Shown: in pieces, positions 42,880 through 54,275 of the stretch
How the letters are laid out: each line of letters begins with the position of its first letter
Position numbering within the stretch: the stretch's first letter is position 1
Assembly (NCBI RefSeq): GCF_029633865.1
Contig: NC_079213.1
Coordinates: 1,469,121 to 1,533,120, forward strand
DNA length: 64,000 nt
DNA from: Lampris incognitus
Taxonomy: Eukaryota > Chordata > Actinopteri > Lampriformes > Lampridae
Direction: 5' to 3'
Translations under genes and position numbers: made by a program
The notes under the pieces: model-generated
Database searches by the model: none
The model's input: only the letters and a program-made list of their open reading frames with translations
Told to the model about the DNA's origin: nothing

Positions 42880-44560
42880 GATTTTGATTTTGATTTGAAA
42901 AAGGTACATTTATTCAGAATACATTACAGTCCAACAGCTGATACTCAAACACAATCATCTCTTCATAATCCAGCTCATACAAACAAACAAAAAACAAAAA
43001 CAGTTTCGGGAAAAAACAACATTGAGTGGTCTAAACAAGTGTTTGTAAAAACAGAAATTCAAAATAGCCCAATATAAACACTAATTCACCTCAGGGGGTT
43101 TGCAGCAACACAACATCCTGTCCTTAGACCCCCGCATTGGATGAGGAACAACTCCCTAAAATAAAAAACTTTCAACAGGGAGAAAAAAGAGGAAGTCACC
43201 TCAGGGAGAGCAACAGAGGAGGATCCCTCTCCCAAGATGGACAACGCGCAATGGATGTTGTGTTTACACCATTTACATCACAAATAAATAAAATAAAACA
43301 AAGCCAATAATACAGCCAGGACTTTCCCTCATTACACAAATTTTTAAAAAAAAGAAAGAAATAAAAACAGATCTTTATCAGCTCCCATTATGCACACTAC
43401 CACCCCAAGTTCTGGAAAAAAGGCCATTTCCGTGTGGAAGCTCTGATCCTCTGCCGTAGGCCTTCATCATCTTCAGCTCTTCTTCAGACAGTTTTTTACT
43501 TCATAGCTTTAAAAAATCTCCTGTGCGTCATGTAGACCTCATGTTGAGCAGCTGAGCTACCGCCTCGGTGTTGTCAAGTCCTGATCCTGCTGCAGCCACT
43601 ATATGCTGTAGGGTGGTGTTCGTGGTGGAAACCAGTTTCTGGGAAAGTCCTGGAGAGCACCAGTCGTGGACATCCAGCCTGGCTCCATGAATCAGTGGCT
43701 CCTCCAGCAGCAGTAAGAGGACGCTCGCCCAGAGCAACACACTCGTCCACCAAATTCGTCTTAAGCATCATTGAGGAGTTGCAATTTCACCCTCTGTACA
43801 AGTTCTCTCAGTCTGAAGACTTCCTGCTCAGTAAACGTGTTCACCTCCAAATCCTCTGTGTTTTCATAAAACGTCTGACTGAGTCAACAAAAACCTGCGA
43901 GTCTGGAAGGTCATTTTCCACCCTGACCGCCCTCAAACCCTTGGTGACCTGTAAAAACTTGCTGATTTTCAGGAAAGCACAGCTCCCTTCAGTGTCCACC
44001 TGTGTACGAGGAGTGGAAACTAACAAACAGTCACTTTCTCGACAACATTCCATGAAGCAATGAAAGAGAGTTTCGCCATTAGAGCCAAATGGACACTCAA
44101 GGCCAACATCAGAATTAATAACAGAGACAGAAGCATTAACAGCCACGATACCATGTAAGACCCTCCACTGCAGGTCTGCAGCTCTGTTGACCAGTGGTGG
44201 TGGTTTGCACAGCGCTCTCCACTCAGGACCAACACTGTCCCCCAGACCTAGGTGAGCCCTCCGTGGGGTGTCAGGTTTACCATTCAATTTGTCCCTGTGC
44301 AGAACTTTAACATACATTTTGTACACCGACCTTCCATTTGGACCCCGAAAAGAAAACACAGAGGGATTCTCACTTTTTAAAAGAGGTCCTGTACAGCCCT
44401 TAAAATCTGGGGAAAGGTTCATAGAAGGGAAAACATCCTTCTCATCGGGTCTGACAGAGTCATTATAATGCTGGACCAACAGCGTCCGCTCACCACTTGT
44501 GAGAGCTTCCCTCCATTTGTTCAGAAGTAGAGTGAGGACACCAGTTGATCTCAGTCCCAA
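42880..44560 (-). mobile_element. Tx1/L1-group LINE, 5' truncated
   Basis: Minus-strand LINE with tail CAAATCAAAATCAAAATC (42882-42899) and a long 3' UTR. The frame 44725-43841 holds PPLVNRAADLQWRVLHGIVA and LECPFGSNGETLFHCFMECC, a zinc-binding reverse-transcriptase C-terminal domain (zf-RVT type). The polymerase domain is missing. The beginning of that frame (44725-44573) is not LINE but the SINE that follows. Confidence 0.75.
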
Positions 44561-44572
44561 GTGGGAGGCAAG

Positions 44573-44757
44573 AGGATTTTCTCTCCCCAACTGTACCCGG
44601 CCAATTACCCCACTCTTCCGAGCCGTCCCGGTCTCTGCTCCACCCCCTCTGCCGATCCGGGGAGGGCTGCAGACTACCACATGCCTCCTCCCATACATGT
44701 GGAGTCGCCAGCTGCTTCTTTTCACCTGACAGTGAGGAGTTTCCCCAGGGGGAAACC
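44573..44757 (-). mobile_element. tRNA-derived SINE body, minus orientation
   Basis: Inverse copy of the SINE at 20703-20958 (complement of ACTCCACATGTATGGGAGGA and GGTGGAGCAGAGACCGGGAC). The head is missing. It lies directly between the Tx1-like LINE and the hammerhead repeats. Confidence 0.8.
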
Positions 44758-44770
44758 GTTAAGCCAGCTT

Positions 44771-44814
44771 GGCAGCTGATGAGTGCGCGAGGCACGAAAC
44801 AGGCCTGTACTGCT
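44771..44814 (+). ncRNA. type I hammerhead ribozyme, intact core
   Basis: GGCAG (stem I), CTGATGA (44776-44782), stem II GTGC-GCGAG-GCAC (44783-44795), GAAA (44796-44799), palindromic stem III CAGGCCTG, cleavage triplet GTA with cut expected after 44809, then CTGCT (stem I). All conserved core bases are present. Stem III is very short in a monomer but can pair fully in a dimer, as described for Penelope-type hammerheads. Confidence 0.75.
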
Positions 44815-44847
44815 ATGTATTAAAGGTTTTTTCCTACATCTATCTCA

Positions 44848-44906
<59 letters not shown>

Positions 44907-44908
<2 letters not shown>

Positions 44909-44950
44909 CAGCTGATGAGTGCGCGACGCACGACACAGGCCTGTACTGCC
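44907..44950 (+). ncRNA. hammerhead ribozyme copy 2, core mutated
   Basis: AGCAG, CTGATGA (44912-44918), stem II GTGCG-CGA-CGCAC, then GACA instead of GAAA (44932-44935), CAGGCCTGTA, CTGCC. The changed core adenine should abolish or strongly reduce cleavage. Confidence 0.7.
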
Positions 44951-44986
44951 ATGTATTAAAGGTTTTTTTCCTACATCTATCTCAAG

Positions 44987-45021
<35 letters not shown>

Positions 45022-45047
45022 TCTAGCTATATATATATATATATATA

Positions 45048-45091
45048 AGCAGCTGATGAGTGCGCGACGCACGACACAGGCCTGTACTGCT
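45048..45091 (+). ncRNA. hammerhead ribozyme copy 3, core mutated
   Basis: AGCAG, CTGATGA (45053-45059), stem II GTGCG-CGA-CGCAC, GACA (45073-45076), CAGGCCTGTA, CTGCT. It carries the same GAAA-to-GACA change as copy 2, so copies 2 and 3 derive from one mutated unit. Confidence 0.7.
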
Positions 45092-45344
45092 ATGCTTTAA
45101 CACTTTTTTCCTGCATCTGTATTGATATTCCGCTCCTCATTAGTTGAGTACTTATATAACAACACCGCTGATGGTTTTGGAAAAAAACAACATATATATA
45201 TCTATATATATATATATATAGATATATATATATAATGTATAACATACAATGTGTGTAGATGTCGGGCTGACACCATGTGTGTTGTGTGGTGATATGAACT
45301 TAAACTTGAACTTAAATGTAGTCTTTCCCTGGTCTTAAAGGCTG

Positions 45345-46047
45345 TATCACAACACAACACAAAACAACACAACATAACACAATACAATATGATACAATAC
45401 AATACAGTGCAATACAATACAACAAAACACAACTCAGCACAGTACAGTACAATACAATACAACACAACACAACACAGTACAGTACAGTACAACACAACAA
45501 AACACAACACAGCACAGTACAGCACAATACAATACAACACAATACAATACAGTACAGTACAATACAGTACAACACAACACAATACAGTACAATACAATAC
45601 AACACAGCACAGTGCAATACAATACAATATAGTACAACACAACTTAACACAACACAACACAGTACAATACAATACAGTACAGTACAGTATAATACAATAC
45701 AACACAGCACAGTGCAATACAATACAATATAGTACAACACAACACAATACAATACAATAAAATACAACACAGCACAGTACAAAATAATACAACACAACAA
45801 GGTACAGTACAATACAATACAGTACAATACAACACAATACAGCACAATACAATACAATACAATACAACAAAACACAACTTAACACAACATAACACAACAC
45901 AATACAATACAGTACAATACAAGACAGTACAATACAATACAGTACAGTACAATACAACACAATACAGCACAATACAATACAACAAAACACAAGTTAACAC
46001 AACACAACACAATACAGTACAATACAATACAGTACAATATAATACAA
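45345..46047. repeat. pentanucleotide array seeded by a LINE tail
   Basis: About 140 copies of CAATA/CAACA/CAGTA/CAGCA. It starts exactly where a minus-strand LINE ends (46048), so it is probably the LINE's (TATTG)n tail grown to 700 bp. The long frames on both strands (up to 262 codons) are artefacts. Confidence 0.95.
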
Positions 46048-47309
46048 TGGAATTTGTTTGGAGAAGCTATTGAACACAAAACACAGTGGCATGTAAACAA
46101 ACAAATAACACAAACAAGAAATAATAACGCCCCAGGGAGCTAAATGTGGAATAAACTCTATAAAATCTATAAAAGTACACAATCAGGAACACAATAAGAT
46201 AAACCTGATAAGACAATAAAACAAGCTGTTAAAAAACACGATGGGGCATTTAGTAATCGAGTTGCAGCAGGTATGAGTGATGTAGAATAAGGGTTAGTCT
46301 TACCAGCGGGTAAAACATGACGACGCCTTGATGGCAGCAGACAACATTCACTTGTTAGAACTTGTCCAGAAGAAGCCAACATACCTGCTGCTTTCTGGAG
46401 GATTTGTTGGCTGCAAAAAGAATTCAGATCTCTTTGTTTCACTCTGGTGATCTTAGAACAGATTTTAACAATGCTGTTCAGGCTGTTTCTGTGTTTTACC
46501 GTGAGGCTGTGAAACCAGCAGGTAACAGAAAAACTTAGAAGACTCAATAAAAGACTGATGAAAGTGACAGGGGCTGACTGGACTGACAGAAAAGGATTTT
46601 AGTTTACGGAGAAGGTGAATTCTCTGTTGCTCCTGTTTCACAACAGCCTCAGTGTTCACATCAAATTTAAGGTGCTCATTGATGATAGGGCCCAAATGTT
46701 TGTATGATGTGACCTTTTCCACACTGTCATTATGAATGATGCACTCTGGCTGCATCTCTGTTACGTCTAAAGTCAATAATCAGTTCCTTGGTTTTAGAAA
46801 TATTTAAGTCCAAGAAGTTGTTATCACACCAAGAAATAAAATAAGTGGAGCGCATTCCCATGGACTGATTCTGAACCTCGGAGGAGTGTCAGCAATGGAG
46901 TGTCGTCAGAAAATTTGACCAAATAGCTGCCCTCCTTAGTGCTCTTGCATCCATCAGTGTACCTGATAAAAAGTAAGGGTGAAAGGAGGCATCCTTGTAG
47001 TGAGCCTGTGGATATAGCTACAGAGTCTGAGAGACAGCCCTTTACAGACAACTTCTGCTCTCTGTCAGTGAAGAAGTCCAAGATCTAGAACACGAGCTGG
47101 TGAGGCAAATTAAAATCACACAACAACCTGTCTACTAACAGATGCGGCTGCATCATATTGAATGCCGATGAAAAGTCAGCAAACAAAAGCCTGGCATGGG
47201 CTTGGGGCTTTTCCAAGTGCTTATACAGGTTATTAAGTATAAAACGTTTTGCATCCTCCACACCTCTCCCTGCCTGGTAAGCAAATTGCAGTGGATCAAG
47301 TTTTCCATC
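46048..47309 (-). mobile_element. L2-like LINE, 3' part (split by a gypsy element)
   Basis: Minus-strand reverse transcriptase remnants: ARLLFADFSSAFN region near 47180, AISTGSLQGCLLSPLLFIRY, YLVKFSDDTPLLTLLRGSES (FSDD box), YKHLGPIINEHLKFDVNTEA, LIPAATRLLN. Several frame breaks. The 5' part continues at 52217 beyond the gypsy insertion. Confidence 0.8.
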
Positions 47310-47490
47310 TGTAGATAACCTTGCAGCGTTATGTTTGTACTGACCTGCATTCTGTACTTGCAGAGTAGTCAGGTGATCATGCAGCCTGGTGGCGGCGCTA
47401 CATGCTGTACACTGTACCTGAGTTCCCCTGCAATGATTATTAAATGTTAAGCCTAGACGCTAACACTGCCTCCATGCGAGGCCTTCTACA
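47310..47490 (+). repeat. 5' LTR
   Basis: 181 bp, starting TGTAGATAACC and ending CCTTCTACA. The 3' LTR is 13 bp longer because of an ATATACACACAG-like stretch near 52107. Confidence 0.9.
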
Positions 47491-47508
47491 TGGTGTCAGA
47501 GTGAAACC
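47491..47508 (+). promoter_or_regulatory. primer binding site, tRNA-Leu type
   Basis: TGGTGTCAGA directly after the LTR is complementary to the 3' end of tRNA-Leu (..TCTGACACCA). The match weakens after ten bases. Confidence 0.65.
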
Positions 47509-47661
47509 TGATACTGCCCCGACTCAAAAGGTCCATGGTCAGATCCGTCGCCTTGTTCGGCAAAGTGAGTCCAGTTAGCGGCGCTGGCTCACTAACGTAG
47601 CCGGTCCCTCTGCACGGGAGGAACTCCACAAAGACGACAGAAGTAAAAGCTCGCTAGAAGG

Positions 47662-48560
47662 ATGACAATGGCAGACGGATTTCGGCGACCAGACCCTCTT
47701 CCCTTCCATGGTGATGTAGCAGAGAATTGGCGCGTATTCGAGCAGGAATATGACATATTCATCGCCGCAGCGCACAGGGACAAACCGGCCAAAAGGCAAG
47801 CGTCCATACTGCCAACCTTAGCAGGAGCAGAGGCAAGCGAAGTTGAACGCTCATCCACGTATCCACCAGCGGTGCTCGCAGAAGACGGGGTCCATCATGA
47901 GGTGGGCAGAGACACGAGAAGACCCGGAATGTTTGAAAAGAAAATTCAGGGAAATTTGCAACCCTCAGACAAACATCCCCATGGAGAGGCATTCCTTCAA
48001 CTCCAGAAACCATAAACCTGGGGAAACAGTGGAAGCATATGTGAGTACACTCAGGATCAAATCTAAAAGCTGTAATTCCGGAGTTCTCCAGCATGAGCTG
48101 ATCAGAGACCGTTTAATGTGTGGCATTACCAGTGATAGTGTCAGAAAAGCACTACTCAAGGAAAGTGAGCTAACTCTAGCTAAGGCTATTCATATGTGTC
48201 AAATAAGCGAACTAGCTGAGCAACACAGCAAAACTCTGACCACTCCAATGCATGCCCCAGTCAGCGTGGATGCTGTCCAATATCCAAAAGCCTCCAGATA
48301 AAACCAGAAGGGAGTCAGATAAACATCGCAGAGTGAACAAACCTCAACAACAGGGATCACCAACTGCAGAAATTGCGGTGGAAATCACCCACCAAGGGAG
48401 TGTCCGGCATACGGGCAGCAGTGCCACATCTGCAACACATACAACCATTTCAAAAGGTACTGCAGCTCCGCTAGACAAGCCCTTGCATACAAACCTGTCA
48501 ATCATCTGGTCACAGCAGAGGACTCCGACAGCAGCGATGGCTCATTTCATGTAGATAGAC
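47662..48560 (+). pseudogene. gypsy gag remnant
   Basis: ATG at 47662 or 47668 (MADGFRRPDPLPFHGDVAEN). A frame shift near 47900 precedes EDPECLKRKFREICNPQTN and LIRDRLMCGITSDSVRKALL. TAA stops stand at 48299 and 48320, then two zinc knuckles follow, CRNCGGNHPPREC and CHICNTYNHFKRYC (48365-48470). It would form the particle and bind RNA if intact. Confidence 0.85.
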
Positions 48561-48599
48561 TATCACTAGACGCTAGAGAAATCAGCACAATCAACCTGG

Positions 48600-51250
48600 A
48601 GAACATAAAGAACAAAAAGGAGATCTATTGCTCCGTCACAGTGAATGGCAAACCACTGAAACTAAAAGTAGACACCAGGGCCAAGTGTAACGTCATCTCC
48701 TCAGACACCTACACCTTCGTGAAACAAGCAGAGCAAATCGACAAGACACAGACAGCCAAACTAGTGGCATATGGCGGAACCGTGATCCACACAGAAGGCA
48801 CTGCGCTGCTAAACTCAAATGAGGACGCAGACACACACGCTGCAGTTCCATGTGGTGAAAAACAATGTCCAACCAGTACTTGGCCTACCAGACTGCCTAA
48901 AGATGGACTTAATCACTCTAAACAACGACGTACATCAAGTTGACGTCAACAAGGATTCAACATTTTCACACAAAATATTCTCTGAATATGCTGACCTGTC
49001 CAATGACGAGATTGGCTCACTACCAGTAACATACACAATGAAAGTCGATCCAAATGTCACACCTGTCGTGAGGCCACCAAGGCGCATCCCCGTAGTGATG
49101 AAGGACAAAGTAAGAAAAGAGTTGGATCGGATGGTGACACTGGGAGTAATCACACCAATGACAGAGCCCACAGAATGGGTTTCTGCAATGGTTGCCACAC
49201 ACAAGAAGGACACTGACAACATTCGCATATGCATCGATCCACGTGACTTGAATGAAGCTTTAATGCGCCCTCACTATCCTATGCGCAAGGTCGAAGAGGT
49301 GGCTACACAAATGTCTGACGCCACTGTGTTTACGGTGCTGTATGCAAAAAGTTCATTCTGGCAAATCAAACTAGACACAGAATCCTCCATCCGAACAACA
49401 TTTGCCACACCCCTGGGGAGGTTCAGATTCCTGAGAATGCCCTTTGGAATCAGTTCAGCATCAGAGGTCTTCCAATGTGCGATGGAGCAGGTCATCACAG
49501 GCTATCCATGTGCATCATCGTCGATGACATCATCGTGGGCGGCAACGGAGTAGAGGAACATGATGCCAACCTCAAAAAGGTTCTGGACAGGGCTCGGAAA
49601 GTGAAGCTCAGACTGAATCCGGTGAAATGCAGGTTCAGACTCAAACAGGTGAGCTACGTGGGACACGTCTTCACAGATCAAGGACTCAAAGCTGACCCTG
49701 CGAAGATAAAAGCAATCACTGAGATACCCCCACCTGAAGACAAGGCTGCTCTTCAGAGATTCTTAGGAATGACAACATACCTTGGAAAGTTCATCCCTAA
49801 CTCCAGCGAACTGTCTGCACCACTCCGCCAGCTGCTGCAACGTGACGTAGCCTGGTGTTGGGAAAAGGAACACGAAGATGTTTTAAACAGACTGAAGGCC
49901 CACATATCAAGCCCTCCGGTGCTGAAATACTACGACGTGAGAAAGCCTGTCACACTCACCTGTGATGCATCACAGTATGGCCTTAGTGCAGCTTGCCTAC
50001 AGGGAGGCGAACCCATAGCATATGCCTCGCGCACCTTGACGGAGACTGAGACAAGATATGCTCAGATAGAAAAGGAGCTGCTGGCGGTGGTCTTTGCATG
50101 TTTCAAGTTCTACGACTATGTCTACGGCAAGCCAATCACAGTCGAAACCGACCATCAGCCCCTCATCACAATCCTGAACAAACCAATCCACACCACACCA
50201 GCGCGTCTGCAACGCATGATGCTGAAGCTGCACAAGTTCAACTTGACGCTTGTCTACAAGAAAGGGAAGTTCACGTACTTGGCTGACACGCTGTCTCGTG
50301 CACCAAGGAAGAGCACATCACAGCATCAAACTGAACAGAACGACTTCGAAGTGATGGCAGTCCAGCCCATCTCATCAAATCGCCTGAAGGAGCTGCGAGA
50401 ACACACAGCTGCAGACTCTTCAATGCAAGCTCCCTGCCGCACTCTAAAGCAAGGATGACCCGACCGAGCAAGCAGTACTGCAGCTGCTGCAAGACCATTC
50501 TTTACTTTCCGGGTTGAGCTCACCATCGACAATGACATTGTAATGAAAGGAACAAGAGTGGTCATTCCCCAAACACTACAGTCTGAGTACCTGACCATTC
50601 TACACAAAGGACATGCTGGGGCCGAAGCAACGAAACGCAGAGCACGTGATGTTGCATTCTGGCCATCCATGGCAAAGGATGTTGAGAACATGGTCCAAGC
50701 CTGCAGTGTGTGCAGCAGTCTAAAAGGACATCAACAGAAAGAGCCACTGCAACCCACCCCAATCCCAGACCTGCCCTGGTCCACCGTCACCACAGACGTC
50801 TTCGAGTGGAACAGTCACCACAACCTGGTCTTGGTCGACTCGTACTCAGGGTGGTTTGAAATGCATCCACTTAAAAACCTCTCTTCACAAAGTGTGGTCA
50901 ACAAGCTAAAGCGGCACTTCTCAGTCCATGGCGTCCCTGACACTGTCTTTTCAGACAATGGCACCCAGTTCTCCAGTCAGACTTTTCGTGAGTTTGCCAC
51001 AACCTGGGGTTTCCACCACGCCACCAGCAGTCCTGAATACCCACAAGCAAACGGCCTGGCAGAACGGGCAGTTCGAAGCGCAAAGAGGCTGCTTGAAACT
51101 TCAAAGAGAGATGGAACAGATCTACTTCTGAATCTGCTGAACATTCGGAACATGCCACGAGATACAACCCTGGGCTCTCCCGCACAGCGTCTCCTATCTA
51201 GGAGAACACGCACCACCCTACCTGCCAGCCAGCAGCTGTTGGCGCCGTAG
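48600..51250 (+). pseudogene. gypsy pol remnant (PR-RT-RH-IN)
   Basis: Protease active site reads DTR instead of DTG (AGG at 48677). Reverse transcriptase: motif A reads VLYAKSSFWQI, with TAT at 49341 replacing the catalytic Asp codon; a frame shift near 49510 precedes the intact VDD box (49520-49528). RNase H keeps TCDASQYGLSAACL. A stop at 50456 and a frame shift separate the integrase (50543-51250), which keeps the zinc-binding pattern HKGHAG...CSVC and the D, D, E residues (TDVFEW, SDNGTQF, NGLAERAV) before a TAG at 51248. Remnants of the C-terminal part run on to about 51735. Confidence 0.9.
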
Positions 51251-52003
51251 TCAAAGGACACAGTAACGGTCCGGGCTAAGCTGTCAAAGAAACGGGGAAT
51301 GCAGAAAGCGCACTATGACAAGTCAAGCAGACCACTGCCTGCACTAGAACCGTCCCAAATGGTCCGTCTTCAGACTACAAAGGGACATGACAAGATCGGA
51401 GTGATCAAAAGGAAGTGCAACTAACCTAGATCTTACATCGTTGAATCAGAAGGAAAGGAATACGGGAGAAACCGACGGCACATTCTGCCAGTATCCGAAC
51501 CTCAACATATCCTCGACCAAAATGAACACGTTCCATCAGTACTTACCAGAAAGCAAGACAAAGGTGGCACTCAAGTGAAACGCATTCCATCAGTACTCAC
51601 TAGAGAGCCAGACCATGGCACTCAAGTGACCACTGAAGAGCCACCACCAGTCGTGGAGCCACCTGGACAATCTCAATCCCCCTATATCACACGATCTGGG
51701 AGGATTTCAAAGCCCAACCCAAAATACACTGAATGACGAGTGCATGGACGCAAGAACTGACTTGCCTTGTTGGTTGAAATGTTAAATGTTAAATTCTACC
51801 TACCGTCATAAGTATACTTCTCTTGTTGTTGAAATGTTGTTGAAATGTTTAATGTGACATTAACACAGATTTGCTTCCTTTGCAGAGTTACATGTCAGGC
51901 GTAGTTCGTGGAAGACCAGCACCAGATAGCCAGTACTGCTTTACTAAATATAAGCTACTTTGAAACACAGTGAACATTTTGAAAACATAATGACAGCTCT
52001 GAA

Positions 52004-52017
52004 CTAAAGAAGGAGAA
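52004..52017 (+). promoter_or_regulatory. polypurine tract
   Basis: AAAGAAGGAGAA directly before the 3' LTR, the plus-strand primer for reverse transcription. Confidence 0.75.
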
Positions 52018-52211
52018 TGTAGATAACCTTGTAGCGTTATGTTTGTACTGATCTGCATTCCGTACTTGCAGAGTAGTCACGTGATCATGCAGCCTAGTGG
52101 CGGCAATATACACACAGCTACATGCCTGTACACTGTACCTGAGTTCCCCTGCAATGATTATTAAATGTTAAGCCTAGACGCCAACACTGCCTCCATGCGA
52201 GTCATTCTACA
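52018..52211 (+). repeat. 3' LTR
   Basis: 194 bp, TGTAGATAACC ... TCATTCTACA. A few substitutions plus one length difference from the 5' LTR show that the insertion is not recent. Confidence 0.9.
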
Positions 52212-52216
52212 CCATC

Positions 52217-52510
52217 AAGTTGACAAAACAAGCCGGTCAGCACAGTATCGCAATGTGCGTCCACAATTGTGATCTGGACTAGGGGCCTTCCTGGTGTTTA
52301 CTAATTTTAAGAGATCTCCAACACATTCATGACTGATGACGATATCACAGTCAGAAGAGAAAGACTCTCTAAGACCAGAGATGTTTTCAGAAAAGTCATG
52401 TTTTTCAAAATGGGTATCAGAATCATTCAAAATATTTGGGAGATCAGTATCATTTATTCCCCCAACTTTAAGAGCTCTCCTGTCACTGTTTGTCTGAGCG
52501 ATTGAAGACC
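52217..52510 (-). mobile_element. L2-like LINE, 5' part
   Basis: The minus strand reads DIVISHECVGDLLKLVNTRK and APSPDHNCGRTLRYCADRL, the start of the reverse-transcriptase region of the LINE continued at 46048-47309. It is cut at about 52510 by another LINE tail. Confidence 0.7.
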
Positions 52511-52570
52511 TCAGAATCCGAATCCGAATACTTTATTCATCCCTGAGGGGAAATTGGGTAGATTTAATTC
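52511..52570 (-). mobile_element. short LINE 3' tail
   Basis: The complement reads AATTTCCCCTCAGGGATGAA, TAAAGTATTCGGATTCGG, a common fish LINE 3' end with a pentamer/hexamer tail. Confidence 0.6.
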
Positions 52571-53255
52571 CCCTCCAAGCTGTCCTATCCTTACACATTC
52601 TTTTAGCGTTCCTTATGTAACCCGTATGACATATAGGGCTACTAGAACCCATTATGTCATTTAGCGATGTAGTTCCATGTGGTTCCCAGCAGAGGGAGCC
52701 CGGCAGCGCATTTTAAGGGTATTGGTGCTGCTTGCAGGCACCATTTCCTTTCTGCTGAGGATCTCTTCCTGCGTTGCCGCGGATTTAACCTTTGCTGGTA
52801 TGAAACGCCACAAAACAGTCCGAAAACCTGGAATATTCCCATATGTAGACGCCAGTACGCAGTTCTTTTATCAGAGGCCCAGCGCTGAACGTGGGGGGGG
52901 GGGGCAGTTTCTGTCAAGTAGTAATGGGTCCGAAGCTCCGGTGAGTGAAGCGCGTGTTGTTTGCTAGTAGTCACGCTACGTTACACGCTAGCTAGCTAGC
53001 TAGCTGCTGTGAAGAAATACTACACTATACTTGGTGTTCATGTCAGATACTTTTCATAAGAACCAGTCGGGGTTATGAGAATGTTGTCGAATGTTTTCAT
53101 TGTACTTTGATGCCTAATGTGTCATCGTATTTCTGTGCCACAAACATCGCTAATCGCTAAACTGGCGCTAATCGCCAAGCTAGCTGTTAACTGATCAGTG
53201 GACAGCAGATAGTGTGATGAAGCATTAAAGGTGCATTTCGCTTATTTTGTTGACA
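52571..53255. other. no gene recognised; one CTCF-like motif
   Basis: Complex sequence with CCAGCAGAGGGAGC at 52686-52699 (CTCF-like), a run of twelve G (52895-52906) and a GCTAGCTAGC cluster (52986-53004). Short open frames near 52677-52967 are not recognised. Confidence 0.4.
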
Positions 53256-53261
53256 TTAAGT

Positions 53262-53315
53262 AATAATAATAATAATAATAAAAGTAAACTTACATAGCGC
53301 TTTTCCAGGCCAAGT
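53262..53315 (-). mobile_element. dispersed LINE/SINE 3' tail
   Basis: (AATAAT)n followed by CTTACATAGCGCTTTTCCAG, the same tail type as 26484-26530. Confidence 0.5.
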
Positions 53316-53639
53316 TGTACTACAAAATGGTTTGTAGTACAACTACAATGTGATTTAAGTGATTTTTGGTTATTAAAAGCTACATGTTAGTAGTGATAAT
53401 TCAAGTTCATGTTAAAGTGAAACATATTAGAATGCTGTTTAAAAGAGTTAGAATGGATGTGTTACAGTTAAAAAGGTGGTTTAAAAGATAATTAATTTAT
53501 CAACGCTAACAATGACAATTGCTGTGATATTCATGTCATTGTAATCAGAGTATATCCTTTCGTGTATGTCCTTGTTTAGAGAGAAGATGCGCTTGTGACC
53601 TGTGATGACTAGTAGTTGTCCTGATCTCCTGCGTTACAT

Positions 53640-53714
53640 GATGCTCTTATTGTAAGTCGCTTTGGATAAAAGCGTCGGCTAAATGACTGGAATGTCATGT
53701 CATGTCATGTCATG
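53640..53714 (+). mobile_element. fish SINE/LINE 3' tail
   Basis: TTGTAAGTCGCTTTGGATAA then AAGCGTCGGCTAAATGACTG is a very widespread fish SINE/LINE 3' tail, followed by an (ATGTC)n tail (53693-53714). Confidence 0.75.
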
Positions 53715-53950
53715 TACTGTGTACAGGGTATGTAGCACTGTGTACAGGGTGTGTAGTGCTATGTGTGTGTGCAGGGTGTGTAGTACTATGTGTGTACAGG
53801 GTGTGTAGTACTGTGTACAAGGTGTGTAGTACTATGTGTGTACAGGGTGTGTAGTACTGTGTACAAGGTGTGTAGTACAGGGTGTGTAGTACTGTGTGCA
53901 GGGTGTGTAGTACTATGTGTGTGTACAAGGTGTGTAGTACTATGTGTGTA
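53715..53950. repeat. GTACAGGGTGTGTAGTACTG array
   Basis: About ten irregular 20-30-bp units of GTGTACAGGGTGTGTAGTAC with TG-run length changes. It starts at the end of the SINE/LINE tail. Confidence 0.9.
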
Positions 53951-54093
53951 AACATGTGTAATTGGAGTTGTATCATGTGAGAAGGTTTCTCTGCTTCCAT
54001 GAGAGGGAACTGTAGGTTCAATACGTTTATATCTTCTCCTCTGCTTCCCTTTTCTCCTTTCCATTTTTAGCCCTTTTCTCCTCTCCAATCCTT

Positions 54094-54194
54094 CACACAC
54101 ACACACCACACACACACACACACCACACACACCACACACACACCACACACACACACACACACACCACACACACACACACACACACCACACACAC
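54094..54194. repeat. CA microsatellite
   Basis: (CA)n with CACCACAC interruptions. Confidence 0.95.
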
Positions 54195-54275
54195 AGTGAA
54201 ACGGCACAGCAAGACTTCTAATCCTGTTAGAGGCAAGTCATGTTTAAACGAATTCTTGTCATTTTTAGCTGCACC

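Larger units (their letters stand above)
44768..45235 (+). mobile_element. Penelope-like terminal-repeat array with hammerhead motifs
   Basis: Three copies, about 137-141 bp apart, of a unit holding a hammerhead motif followed by CTATGTATTAAAGGTTTTTT and an (AT)n run. The last copy continues into GCTCCTCATTAGTTGAGTAC and a GGTTTTGGAAAAAA end. Hammerheads are known from Penelope-like pseudo-LTRs, and other Penelope fragments occur in this window. The element's reverse transcriptase is not present here. Confidence 0.55.
47310..52211 (+). mobile_element. complete Ty3/gypsy retrotransposon with 5-bp duplication
   Basis: A 4902-bp plus-strand element: LTR 47310-47490, primer site, gag, protease, reverse transcriptase, RNase H, integrase, polypurine tract, LTR 52018-52211. 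CCATC flanks it (47305-47309, 52212-52216). It lacks a chromodomain and an env gene and resembles the K02A2.6/Mag-type gypsy genes common in fish. It is inactivated by several point lesions listed under gag and pol. Confidence 0.93.

Noticed and set aside
45202..46027. Cysteine/valine-rich frame of 262 codons
   Set aside because: It is the translation of the CAATA/CAACA pentanucleotide array.
52677..52967. Overlapping frames of about 100 codons on both strands
   Set aside because: No recognisable domain, and a run of twelve G interrupts the region; not supported as an exon.
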